A stretch of DNA of 32,525 nucleotides, taken from positions 1 to 32,525 of the forward strand of contig JASKKT010000026.1 in NCBI GenBank assembly GCA_030154025.1. The letters run 5' to 3'. The stretch comes from Methanolobus sp. (GTDB lineage Archaea; Halobacteriota; Methanosarcinia; Methanosarcinales; Methanosarcinaceae). Both the position numbers and the translations under genes were made by a program. The notes beneath the pieces were generated by a model. The model was not told the origin of the DNA, made no database searches, and saw nothing but the letters and a program-made list of their open reading frames with translations. Below, one piece after another: positions 22,868 to 31,292 of this stretch. The stretch's first letter is position 1, and every line of letters begins with the position of its first letter.

Positions 22868-23187
22868 GTATATATCCCCGGGAACGAGCAGCCCCGTGAG
22901 GCTGAAGCATGTCATCCTTAAATTATAAGGAATTGAGCACGATAATACAAATACTTCACGCTTTTGCAGGCGTATCTTTTCAGTGATCGGAAGCATCCTG
23001 CAAGCGCTTATAAATAAAATACGCGTGTTTTTATATTAGGATAACATAATAAACTATGCTCAATTCGTTAGTAACAGAGCAAAGGATACGAGAACCTCGG
23101 TAAGGTATAAGTAACCTTTTATTAAAATAGTACATTTATTCAGTTTGGGAATTAGATCAGAACTACTTAGAGATATAGGTGGTATAC
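22868..23187. promoter_or_regulatory. Divergent intergenic region: HMG-CoA reductase and KaiC-like promoters
   Basis: The leftward TATA is at 22918-22930. A rightward TATA-like TTTTATTAAAATAG lies at 23117-23130, which would give a start near 23150 for the KaiC-like gene. No other gene or clear operator is seen. Confidence 0.5.
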
Positions 23188-23916
23188 GTGTCAGAGGCAT
23201 ATTTATCAGAAAGGATCGGGACGGGAATACCGGGATTGGATGAGATGCTCCGCGGAGGTTACTTTGTGGGAACAGCAAATGTCGTCTCGGGTGATTCCGG
23301 TACAGGTAAGACTATCTTTGGGACCCAGTTCATTGTAGAGGGAGCAAAGAAAGGTGAGAATGTCATGTGCATCATCACTTCAGAAGAGTCAAAGTCCATT
23401 GTACGGGAAATGAAGACCTCCTTTAACTGGGACCTCGAAGAATACGTCAGGCAGGGAAAACTCACCTTTGTAGACATTACAGACCCAAGCCTCCGTCTTC
23501 AGAAAAGCGTGGAGATCGCACCATCAGAACTTATAAAGAGTTTCAAGAAACTGGTGGAAAGCAAGATCGAAGAGGTCAAGCCCACCCGTATATTCATCGA
23601 CTCCATTGAGGCACTTTTCCTCGCAATAGAATCCAATTACAAATTGAGGACACTCATAGATGATGTCTTCAGCGTGTTCCGCAAGCACCAGGTAACCTCC
23701 GTCATAACTGTAGGATCCATGTATAATCTTGACAACATGGTGGAATATGGCGCAGACTCGGTCGTCAAGCTGGGACGCATCATTGCAGGCAACAACCTCC
23801 AGAGATCCATCTATATCATGAAAATGAGAGGTTCGGGCACTATCAACGAAGTGCGCGTGCTCAATATATCAGATAATGGCATGTCAGTGCTTGCACAGTC
23901 CCCATACCTTGAATGA
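23188..23916 (+). CDS. KaiC-like RecA-superfamily ATPase
   Basis: The protein has about 242 residues and a single KaiC domain: RIGTGIPGLDEMLRGG (9-24), Walker A SGDSGTGKT (34-42), the ITSEES segment, Walker B TRIFIDSIEAL and the C-terminal IYIMKMRGS motif typical of the family. Methanogens carry many single-domain KaiC-like proteins thought to act in signalling, often with kinases or gas-vesicle/GvpD-type regulation; the partner here is unknown. I start it at GTG 23188 because AGGTGG lies 5 bp before it; GTG 23179 would add three residues. It is followed by a hairpin terminator. Confidence 0.88.
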   Translation: MSEAYLSERIGTGIPGLDEMLRGGYFVGTANVVSGDSGTGKTIFGTQFIVEGAKKGENVMCIITSEESKSIVREMKTSFNWDLEEYVRQGKLTFVDITDPSLRLQKSVEIAPSELIKSFKKLVESKIEEVKPTRIFIDSIEALFLAIESNYKLRTLIDDVFSVFRKHQVTSVITVGSMYNLDNMVEYGADSVVKLGRIIAGNNLQRSIYIMKMRGSGTINEVRVLNISDNGMSVLAQSPYLE

Positions 23917-23918
23917 GA

Positions 23919-23948
23919 GTGGCATCTATGCCACCTCTCCCCTATTTT
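23919..23948 (+). terminator. Terminator hairpin after the KaiC-like gene
   Basis: GTGGCAT at 23919-23925 pairs with ATGCCAC at 23928-23934 immediately after the stop codon. The actual transcript loop would be wider than the 2 bp between the arms. A T-rich CCCTATTTTAG follows. Confidence 0.55.
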
Positions 23949-24001
23949 AGCATGCCAGAATTTTGTATTTCAGGAGTTCGCTCTTAGAAAAAACGCGGTT
24001 T

Positions 24002-24685
24002 TTAAAGCCGGAACCAATCGTCATCCTCGACGCCATCCTCATCCACAATGTCCATTTCCATAGGCGGTTTCCCTGCAGCTGAAGCTATAGCATCATAAAA
24101 GTCCCGCAGGTATTTTTTCTGATTGAGACTCCCATATATGAACTTACGCTGAAGCTGCAGGTTTTGCATAATAGTCTCTTCCTTTGGGACAATGGTTACC
24201 GTTACAGCGGTCATTTCAAGCGCTTTTTCCATGGCAGCCCTGAAATCCCCGATACAATAGGCAATGCGATGCTTATAGTTTTCACGGGTCTTCTCAAGGT
24301 AAGCTGCAAGACGTTCGCTTTCCATCCTAAGGAAGTCGCGCTTCACCTTAGCGACATTGCACTTGCCCATAATGAACTGGTAATCCATGAAAGGGTATTC
24401 AGTGTCTATCTCCCGGGGAGTGATACCGCATGTACCAAAAACGACCACATGCACTTCTTCAGGCTTGAGGAGGCTGAAGATTATCCTGTCGAATATCCTG
24501 TGTGAAGGGCTCTCATGGTAGGGCTTCTTCTTCGAGCAAGGGACAAAGATGCAAATATCCCTGACCGGAGCTTCATACTCACTCAGCACCCACTCATTTG
24601 CGCGTATCATGTCAGGATGGTAGATCAACTCATCTGTGTCCAGCGGTATGCCGGAGCGTTCGTCCTCAGGTATGATTGGTGTCAA
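24002..24685 (-). CDS. DUF5591 protein, archaeosine-synthase-like
   Basis: The 227-aa protein carries PCSKKKPYHESPSHRIFD (near residues 49-66) and VVVFGTCGITPREIDTEYP, the hallmark of the DUF5591 domain found in the middle of archaeosine synthase ArcS (tRNA position 15 modification). The flanking ArcS domains (TGT-like and PUA) are absent, so this is a stand-alone version of unknown substrate. The acidic tail (DEDGVEDDDWFRL) is unusual. The start codon is TTG at 24685; a TATATATATA box at 24709-24718 would place transcription at that codon, giving a leaderless mRNA. Confidence 0.78.
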   Translation of the reverse strand: MTPIIPEDERSGIPLDTDELIYHPDMIRANEWVLSEYEAPVRDICIFVPCSKKKPYHESPSHRIFDRIIFSLLKPEEVHVVVFGTCGITPREIDTEYPFMDYQFIMGKCNVAKVKRDFLRMESERLAAYLEKTRENYKHRIAYCIGDFRAAMEKALEMTAVTVTIVPKEETIMQNLQLQRKFIYGSLNQKKYLRDFYDAIASAAGKPPMEMDIVDEDGVEDDDWFRL

Positions 24686-24708
24686 GGAATAGCAATATCA
24701 AGGAAAGT

Positions 24709-24809
24709 ATATATATAAGTGACGCAAACACTATACGGTTTTGTGCAAAATATACACTGACGTTCCGTGCAGTTTTGCATCTATAAGACCTTCTTTAAGA
24801 GGACAGATC
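24709..24809. promoter_or_regulatory. Divergent control region of the DUF5591 and TrmB-like genes
   Basis: TATATATATA at 24709-24718 serves the leftward gene. TGCAAAA (24745-24751) and its reverse complement TTTTGCA (24773-24779) form an inverted repeat before the rightward regulator gene and could be an operator for it. Confidence 0.45.
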
Positions 24810-25184
24810 ATGGCAAGTTCGATCCCCGAAATGTTAAGAGCGGAATGTAAATGTGAAGATATGGCAAAGTGTGTACTGGGTCTTAAAGAACTTGACATCA
24901 GCACTTATAAGAAGCTACTTGAAAGTGGCCCTATGACCGCCGAGCAGCTCGGTCAGATGCTTGGCAGAGAACGCAGCACAGCCTACCGCTCATTGCAGAA
25001 CCTTACTGCTGCCGGCCTTGTATACAGGGAAACAAAATCAATAGATGTCGGGGGGTATTACTATGAATATGCTGCCATTGAACCTGCGCAGGTAAAGGAG
25101 ATGCTGAGGAGCACAGTAGATGAGTGGTACAGGAAAGTGAGCGAGCTCATAGAGAATTTTGATAGAGAGCTTCTGGGAGAGTGA
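24810..25184 (+). CDS. TrmB/MarR-like transcriptional regulator
   Basis: The protein is 124 aa from the ATG at 24810, preceded by AAGAGGA; the in-frame extension to 24741 runs through the promoter and is rejected. Two cysteines and a CxC lie in CKCEDMAKCV (residues 13-22), which might sense metal or redox state. The winged helix follows: LKELDISTYKKLLESGPMTA, EQLGQMLGRERSTAYRSLQN as recognition helix, and a wing KSIDVGGYYYEYAAI. The C-terminus is a dimerisation-type helix. It may control itself and the divergent DUF5591 gene; that is inference from position. Confidence 0.82.
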   Translation: MASSIPEMLRAECKCEDMAKCVLGLKELDISTYKKLLESGPMTAEQLGQMLGRERSTAYRSLQNLTAAGLVYRETKSIDVGGYYYEYAAIEPAQVKEMLRSTVDEWYRKVSELIENFDRELLGE

Positions 25185-25207
25185 ACTTCCCACTTCAGCA
25201 ACCTTTG

Positions 25208-25672
25208 TCAGTCTTCCACTACAAGACATCCCGCGACCAGGTCGTGTAAGCCCTGCTTCTTACGGGTGAACCCTATCATCAGGTATCCCAGATAGTAGAC
25301 CATTGAGGAGAGTAGTTTGGCAAGGTTCCTGAGTGCAGCCCTCCAGAAAGAGATCCTTCTCCCGTACATGTCCGTGACCTTTATACCAATGAGCTTCTTG
25401 CCAAAGGTCGCCTGGTGCGAAGAGCTTTCCATTATGGCAAAGTACAGGAACCTAAACAACAGGAGGATACTGACTATGAAGAAGACCACGGCAGACAGAA
25501 AAGCTGGCAGGAATGCATTGTTGTCCTGCAGACCCGTTATTGTTCCCGTGGCGGCTCCGAGAAAAAGGCCCAGGATTATAGAGACAGGGCCACCGACCAC
25601 TACCACAAATAAGATGTCCAGTATAGCTGCCATTAATCTTTTCCAGAAACCGGCATAAGAGTATATTTCCAT
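25208..25672 (-). CDS. RDD family membrane protein
   Basis: The 154-aa protein starts YAGFWKRLMAAILDILFV, the RDD opening motif (R...D), and has three to four hydrophobic helices. ATFGKKLIGIKVTDMYGRRI (about 88-107) is the conserved GkkllgikV loop, and the C-terminus KQGLHDLVAGCLVV is also typical. Function of the family is poorly defined; some members are involved in cation or sodium tolerance. It converges on the TrmB-like gene with 23 bp between stops. Confidence 0.88.
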   Translation of the reverse strand: MEIYSYAGFWKRLMAAILDILFVVVVGGPVSIILGLFLGAATGTITGLQDNNAFLPAFLSAVVFFIVSILLLFRFLYFAIMESSSHQATFGKKLIGIKVTDMYGRRISFWRAALRNLAKLLSSMVYYLGYLMIGFTRKKQGLHDLVAGCLVVED

Positions 25673-26506
25673 GATACAGTCACCACAGATCGATCAATCT
25701 GTCATAGCATTAGAACCATCAGTCCCACACCACTGACAATATCTACACTTCACCCGTTTTAATCTGTGTGACCGGTACTATTTAAAGGATTGGAAAGGCC
25801 GGATCAAAAGATGACATTGACAATAACCCCAGCCCTGCTCATACTCCAATGGAAGCTGAACGGGGAACGTGGAAACATTTTTGACGAGATGAAGAGGGGA
25901 TTGTACATCGTCCACGTTCCTCTGGAATCAAACCGTTTTCAGCTTTTTCCTGATGATGACACATCGTACCACCGAATGACATCATCCAGCCGTTTTTTAC
26001 GGCCAGGCTTGTACCCGGCTTATCTGAGTACAAGCCCTAATATACTATTGATATATATAAATATATCTACACCCGATTGTATACTCATAATGATGATGAT
26101 TGTGGAGATTCCCTTAAGATAAACCTAAAAGAGACTGAAGCCAGGCTTGAAGCATATAAGCAAGACCGTTAATATTACTCTCTTAAGTATCATGCCGTAC
26201 GTTACGTATAATAAGTAATTGCATATTTCCCGATGTTACGAATAATACTATAGCTGCTATTCACTTCATACAGTTCATATGTTTCATACTTTTCATACTT
26301 CATCTACTCCACACATTTCATAGAGGAACAAAAGTGCAGAACTAATCACCTCCTTCTGCCGAACTCTTGAAGCGCTTAACGGAAATTATCACATGTCAGT
26401 AGCAGGCCTCAGGATCAAGGATTGTGGCCTGCAGAGAATAAAAGCTGACCCATAACTCTTTTGCAAGTATAACGTATTATATACCTTAGGAAGAATCTTG
26501 TATATA
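25673..26506. other. 834-bp intergenic region
   Basis: No convincing gene is seen; a 110-codon frame at 25790-26122 has no Shine-Dalgarno and an unlikely composition. The region holds AT-rich stretches (26039-26072), a phased TTCATA array at 26265-26304, and a TATA-like CGTATTATATACC (26473-26485) that probably serves the permease gene. Confidence 0.6.
26265..26304. repeat. Phased TTCATA direct repeats, 9-bp period
   Basis: TTCATA occurs at 26265, 26274, 26283 and 26292 at exact 9-bp steps, with TTCATC at 26299 and a further TTCATA at 26317. It lies about 200 bp before the first AI-2E-family gene. Regulatory binding sites or a simple-sequence expansion are possible. Confidence 0.7.
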
Positions 26507-27586
26507 ATGGAACGCTCTGGTAAAATGTGGCAAGCATTGATCCTGCTTGCGCTTCTGTCTATTGTGCTTGCTTACGCATTGTACCCGTATACAAGTGCCT
26601 TTTTCGGCTCATTCATACTTTATGCTGTATTTAGACCCCTTTATAGTTTCCTGACATCCAGGATGAAGATCAAGCCTGCCATATCTGCACTGGCAGTTAT
26701 TGTAAGCTCGATACTAATCATTCTCATACCCCTATATATCCTCATGTCCATAGTTTTCCTGCAAATACAGACCCTGCTTGAAGATATCAACGGTATCTAC
26801 TCCAATATTGATTCAGCTTTGAACTATATCGACCACATAAGCAACAATATGTTGCCTATGGAAATAGCTCTTAGAGAGAGGCTGATGGATATTGCAGCAA
26901 GCGTGGCAAACTCGGTCAGTATTATGGCAGTCGGGGCTATCTCAACTATAGGTCAAAGGCTTATAGAGTTCATCATAATGTACTTTGTGCTATTTTATTT
27001 GCTGGTTGGGGACAGATCAGAGTTTGCCCAAAGCCTTAGAAGATCAATCCCTTTCAGCGAGAAGAACAGGAACAAGCTGCTGGACCAGTTTCCCAGACTT
27101 GTAAAGACCATCCTTGTAAGTTCAGGTATTATTGCTATCCTGCAGGGAGCCATACTCACCATCACATTTCTTCTGCTAGGCATTGAAGGTGCCTTCCTGT
27201 GGGGATTCGTTACAATGATACTGGCTTTTCTTCCGGTGGTGGGGCCGCCTATCATATGGGTGCCGACCCTCGCATTACAGATAGTACAGGGAGACATGTT
27301 CACTGCAGCCGGAGTACTTGCAGGAGGAATTATCCATACTCTCGTAGATGAAGTCCTCAGGCCTTTTGTCCAGAAAAGAGTGGGACATATCCACCCATTG
27401 GTGACCCTCGTGGGAGTTATAACCGGAGTGAAGTTCTTCGGCCTGCTGGGAATAATCATCGGGCCTCTCCTGATATCGTACGTGCTGCTTGTAGCGGCGA
27501 TGTTCCATGACGAGTATCTTACCGGACAGGAAGACGGACAATACAGAGAGATCTCAACAGAGATCTTTGAAGATGGCCTGGCATGA
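26507..27586 (+). CDS. AI-2E family (PerM/UPF0118) permease, copy 1
   Basis: The protein has about 359 residues and seven to eight transmembrane helices. Family motifs are visible: LYPYTSAFFGSFILYAVFRP near the start, YFVLFYLLVGDR in the middle and GIEGAFLWGFVTMILAFLPV, then GPPIIWVP in the second half. Family members export autoinducer-2 or act as sodium/proton antiporters; the substrate here is unknown. The ATG at 26507 is chosen; TTG 26498 would add three residues. It is followed after 84 bp by a paralog on the same strand. Confidence 0.88.
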   Translation: MERSGKMWQALILLALLSIVLAYALYPYTSAFFGSFILYAVFRPLYSFLTSRMKIKPAISALAVIVSSILIILIPLYILMSIVFLQIQTLLEDINGIYSNIDSALNYIDHISNNMLPMEIALRERLMDIAASVANSVSIMAVGAISTIGQRLIEFIIMYFVLFYLLVGDRSEFAQSLRRSIPFSEKNRNKLLDQFPRLVKTILVSSGIIAILQGAILTITFLLLGIEGAFLWGFVTMILAFLPVVGPPIIWVPTLALQIVQGDMFTAAGVLAGGIIHTLVDEVLRPFVQKRVGHIHPLVTLVGVITGVKFFGLLGIIIGPLLISYVLLVAAMFHDEYLTGQEDGQYREISTEIFEDGLA

Positions 27587-27670
27587 CGCTACAGTTGAAT
27601 TCCAGCAATTTATAGGGTTCAGGCACAGGAAAGAATCCAGAGAAAACAATAAAATGGACGAGGGAAATCA

Positions 27671-28699
27671 ATGGAACGCCCTTATGACACTATATTGTCA
27701 GCAGTGCTCCTTCTACTTCTGGCAGCACTGCTTGCGTGCCTGCTGCACCCCTACATTAATGCTTTCTTCGGGGCGTTAATCCTGTATGTGACCTTCAGGC
27801 CAATGTACATGTTCCTCACAGGAAAAGTGAAGATCAGGCCCGGCCCTGCAGCACTTATAGTGATCGCTGCTACCATAATTACGGTCATGGTACCATTATA
27901 TGTGCTCTTCGCAATAATCTCCACCGAGATACAACAGATGATAGAAAATGCCGAGGGCCTGGAACAGCTCATCTACCTGATGGAAACAAGCAGCCTGTTC
28001 ATCATAAGGCTTATCCCGGACTACATGCCAGCAGGAATCAGCCTGCAGGAAAGCATAGAAGGACTTGTGGCTGCCGGGGGAGGATTCCTAAGCTCGATGC
28101 TTGTAAGCGCTGCCCAGGTTGCAGGGAAAAGACTCCTGGAGTTCACCATGATGTACTTCCTGCTGTTCTACCTGCTTACAGGAGACAGATCAAAGTTCGC
28201 CCGTAGCCTGCAGAACTCAGTTCCCTTCAATAGGGACAATACCCGGAAACTCCTGGAAGAGTTCAGGTCAGTGGTCAGGACCATCCTTATAAGCACAAGT
28301 ACCATTGCCGTCATACAGGGTGCGCTCCTTACGGCCACATTCCTTCTTTTCGGGATCGAAGGCGCCTTCCTCTGGGGATTTGTCACGATGGTCCTGTCCT
28401 TCATCCCGGCAGTGGGACCTCCCCTTATATGGGTACCCGCGGCAGGCATCCAGCTGCTACAGCAAGACTACTTCGCCACTGCAGGCGTATTTATCGGAGG
28501 CGCTATCGTGAGTTCCGTGGATAACCTTATACGTCCTGCCATCAATAAGAAAGTTGGCCGGCTCCATCCGCTTATATCAGTTATAGGAGTTATCATCGGC
28601 ATTAATCTCTTCGGGCTGCTTGGCGTTATAATAGGACCGCTGCTTGTGTCATACACATTGCTTACGGCCAGGATGTTCAGTGAGGAATACATGGCCTGA
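27671..28699 (+). CDS. AI-2E family (PerM/UPF0118) permease, copy 2
   Basis: The 342-aa protein is clearly paralogous to the one before it, with the same landmarks: LHPYINAFFGALILYVTFRP, YFLLFYLLTGDRSKFARSL, GIEGAFLWGFVTMVLSFIPA and GPPLIWVP. A GAGGGAAATC sequence precedes the ATG. The pair probably arose by tandem duplication and is likely cotranscribed. The two may form a heteromer or carry different substrates. The gene ends 5 bp from the converging histidine kinase gene. Confidence 0.88.
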   Translation: MERPYDTILSAVLLLLLAALLACLLHPYINAFFGALILYVTFRPMYMFLTGKVKIRPGPAALIVIAATIITVMVPLYVLFAIISTEIQQMIENAEGLEQLIYLMETSSLFIIRLIPDYMPAGISLQESIEGLVAAGGGFLSSMLVSAAQVAGKRLLEFTMMYFLLFYLLTGDRSKFARSLQNSVPFNRDNTRKLLEEFRSVVRTILISTSTIAVIQGALLTATFLLFGIEGAFLWGFVTMVLSFIPAVGPPLIWVPAAGIQLLQQDYFATAGVFIGGAIVSSVDNLIRPAINKKVGRLHPLISVIGVIIGINLFGLLGVIIGPLLVSYTLLTARMFSEEYMA

Positions 28700-28704
28700 A
28701 ATGG

Positions 28705-31098
28705 TCAGAGATCCTTATTGCTCCTGTTTTCATTTCCCTCTAAAGGGATCCTTATAGTAAAGGTCGTGCTCTTGCCTTCAATGCTCTCAAGAGTAATGCT
28801 GCCCCCATGCATCTCCACGAACTTCCTGACAAGAGAAAGCCCGAGACCGGTCCCTTCATAGTGCCGGGATGTCCCTGAATATACCTGTGAGAAGGGAATG
28901 AACAGCTTTTTCTGATCCTCTTCAGATATCCCGATGCCGTTGTCACTTACAGAGAGCTCAAGCATGCCATCCGCCTCATATGCATCTATGCGCACGTAGC
29001 CGTTCTCAGGAGTGAATTTTATTGCGTTGCTTATCAGATTATACAGTATCTGTTTCACACGTATCTTATCAGCATTCACACGAAGGGACTCAGGCTGGGC
29101 CGACATGAAAAGAGAGATGTTCTTTCTTTTTGCAAGCAGGGAGACAATATTGCCTACGTTCCTGAGCACTTCAAGTACCTGGAAATTCTCGTAATAGAGC
29201 TCCATCTTTCCTGATTCTACCTTAGACAGGTCCAGGATATCATTAATCACTTCAAGAAGATGCTTCCCGCTGGACAGTATGTGACCCAGGGATCTCCTCT
29301 GACGATCATTCATCTCTCCGAAAGCACCCTCCAGCAACATGTCAGAGTAACCGATGACCGCATTGAGCGGGGTCCTGAGCTCATGGCTCATACTTGCAAG
29401 GAACTCGCTTTTGGTCCTGTTGGCGGTCTCTGCGCTGAGCTTTGCATTTGTGAGGGCTTCTTCAGCTTCTTTCTGCCTGGAGATATCCTGGAAATTCTCA
29501 AGGATATAGGTCTTCCCTTCCATAGTGATCCTTGTGGCGTTCTTGAGGATCGGGTTTTTCCTTCCATCCTTGCACTTGATTGTGGTGTCCATTCCCTGGA
29601 AGCATTCCAGCCCTTCTTCCCATATGGGACATTTCATTGAAGAGGAACCCTTGGGGCACAGTATATCACAAAGCTGGCCTAGGAGCTCCTCCCTTTTATA
29701 GCCCGTGAGCTCGCAGGTCCTGGAATTTACATCTTCGATTATATAATCCTGACCTATTATCAGCGTCCCGCCGGGCATGTTCTCGTAGAGTGTCGCCAAG
29801 CGTTCCTCGCTTTCCTGCAGGATAATTTGGGCTTTCTTGCTCTCAGTGATATCGTCCAGGCTGAGCATCACATGGGAATCACCATTCAAGCCGACACGGG
29901 CAGTGGATATCAGCAGGTGGCGTGTGGACAGTTCACCTCCCTGGACAACACCGAGAGTGCCTTCTACCTTGTGATAGGCCTTACCAGTGGTGAAGGTCTC
30001 TGTAAAAGTGTTCCTGATATCACATTCTGCACAGTTTTCGGTAGCCCCGCAACCTCCTTCCCTGAAAGAGTTGACACAGCATAGAGCTGCACCTCCGAGT
30101 GCCCCAAGAACATCCTCCCTTTGCTTTTCAATCGATTCAATGCCTGCATGGTTTATGTTCTGGACCCTGCCTTCACCATTGACAAGCATCATGGCTATAG
30201 GCGCATGATCGAATATGGCTCCGAGCAGATGTTTTTGTTTCTGCAGCTCGGCCTCTAGTCTCTTCCTTTCACTTATATTGCGCGAGACACCAAGGAAGAA
30301 CCTGAAGTTTCCACAGTTATCAAAAATAGGAGATACCGTTACATCTATCCACATGGTTGAGCCATCCTTCCGGAATTGTTCCAGCTCCAGCATACGGGTA
30401 GAATAGGGCGGAATGCCTTGCTGCATATCTGCAAAAAAGCCCCTCATGCGTTCCCCGACTACTTCAAAGGAAGCGGGTGTCAGTATTTCATGCAGGGACT
30501 TCTGCATTACCTCCTCCGGGGAATATCCTGTCATTTTTATTTCGGAGGGGCTTAGGTAAAGAAACCTGCCTTCCTTATCTAAGATCCATATAACGTCGTC
30601 GATACTTTCAACGATCAGGCGGAGCTTTTCCTCAACCCCTTCCTGGAGAGCTTCTTCCCCCATGATATTAGCAGCATTGATGTTAACAGCACTAGTGTTA
30701 GTCTTGATGTGGCTCCCTGAGTGCGGTTGCATCCTGCATGACCTGACAAGGGACCTGACCGAGTATACCAGTTCACTTTCCGTGAAAGGTCCTTTAATAT
30801 AAGTAGCATGGCCTGTCCTGGCAAGCCAGTGGAAAAAACGTTCATCCGGCCTCTCAATGATAAAAAGCACAGGAACATGGATCGTAAGCAGGATACTTTC
30901 CAGGGAGCTGAAGAGTTCCTCTGAATACGTATCGACAGATGGGCAGATTATAAGGTCAGGTTTCTGCTCGGCAATATACCCAGCCGGAATTCTGTTATCG
31001 AAGGAACAGAGTGACGCAGAGTAATCTCTTTCGGCCAGAATGGTCATAAGTTCTTCCGGATATTCCGGGCTACAGTTTAGAACAGTTATATTGAGCAT
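28705..31098 (-). CDS. Cytoplasmic PAS-domain sensor histidine kinase
   Basis: The protein has about 797 residues from the ATG at 31098. The order is: receiver-like N-terminal domain (1-120; LNITVLNCSPEYPEELMTIL), PAS1 (~155-280), PAS2 (~288-425), PAS3 (~430-545), HisKA with phospho-acceptor His572 (ASMSHELRTPLNAVIGYS), and HATPase (NAIKFTPENG; SVSDNGIGIS; GTGLGLSLV). PAS2 carries extra cysteines at about 340, 341, 350, 356 and 359, and PAS3 has C481 and C490, which could bind a redox cofactor or metal. There is no transmembrane segment. A TATA-like sequence lies at about 31172-31183 on the minus strand. No response regulator is adjacent. Confidence 0.9.
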   Translation of the reverse strand: MLNITVLNCSPEYPEELMTILAERDYSASLCSFDNRIPAGYIAEQKPDLIICPSVDTYSEELFSSLESILLTIHVPVLFIIERPDERFFHWLARTGHATYIKGPFTESELVYSVRSLVRSCRMQPHSGSHIKTNTSAVNINAANIMGEEALQEGVEEKLRLIVESIDDVIWILDKEGRFLYLSPSEIKMTGYSPEEVMQKSLHEILTPASFEVVGERMRGFFADMQQGIPPYSTRMLELEQFRKDGSTMWIDVTVSPIFDNCGNFRFFLGVSRNISERKRLEAELQKQKHLLGAIFDHAPIAMMLVNGEGRVQNINHAGIESIEKQREDVLGALGGAALCCVNSFREGGCGATENCAECDIRNTFTETFTTGKAYHKVEGTLGVVQGGELSTRHLLISTARVGLNGDSHVMLSLDDITESKKAQIILQESEERLATLYENMPGGTLIIGQDYIIEDVNSRTCELTGYKREELLGQLCDILCPKGSSSMKCPIWEEGLECFQGMDTTIKCKDGRKNPILKNATRITMEGKTYILENFQDISRQKEAEEALTNAKLSAETANRTKSEFLASMSHELRTPLNAVIGYSDMLLEGAFGEMNDRQRRSLGHILSSGKHLLEVINDILDLSKVESGKMELYYENFQVLEVLRNVGNIVSLLAKRKNISLFMSAQPESLRVNADKIRVKQILYNLISNAIKFTPENGYVRIDAYEADGMLELSVSDNGIGISEEDQKKLFIPFSQVYSGTSRHYEGTGLGLSLVRKFVEMHGGSITLESIEGKSTTFTIRIPLEGNENRSNKDL

Positions 31099-31292
31099 TG
31101 TTTTTCGACCGGACGGGTATAAGTGATCCAGCGGGCATAGTGCAGTCTGAACCATAGACAAATAGCAATGGATAATATTTATATTATACGAGTAAAGACA
31201 AAAAACGGCTTATAAAATAATTCAACTCGCCTAAAAAGCCCTGACAAGAGCTGGAATCTAAGGTTGCATTGTGGGAATGGTAACGGGCCAGA

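Noticed and set aside
22868-22996. 43-residue N-terminal extension of HMG-CoA reductase
   Set aside because: It begins upstream of the likely TATA box and has no family similarity; the shorter start has normal family length.
25790-26122. 110-codon plus-strand frame in the large right-hand gap
   Set aside because: No Shine-Dalgarno, a low-complexity end and no domain; probably chance.
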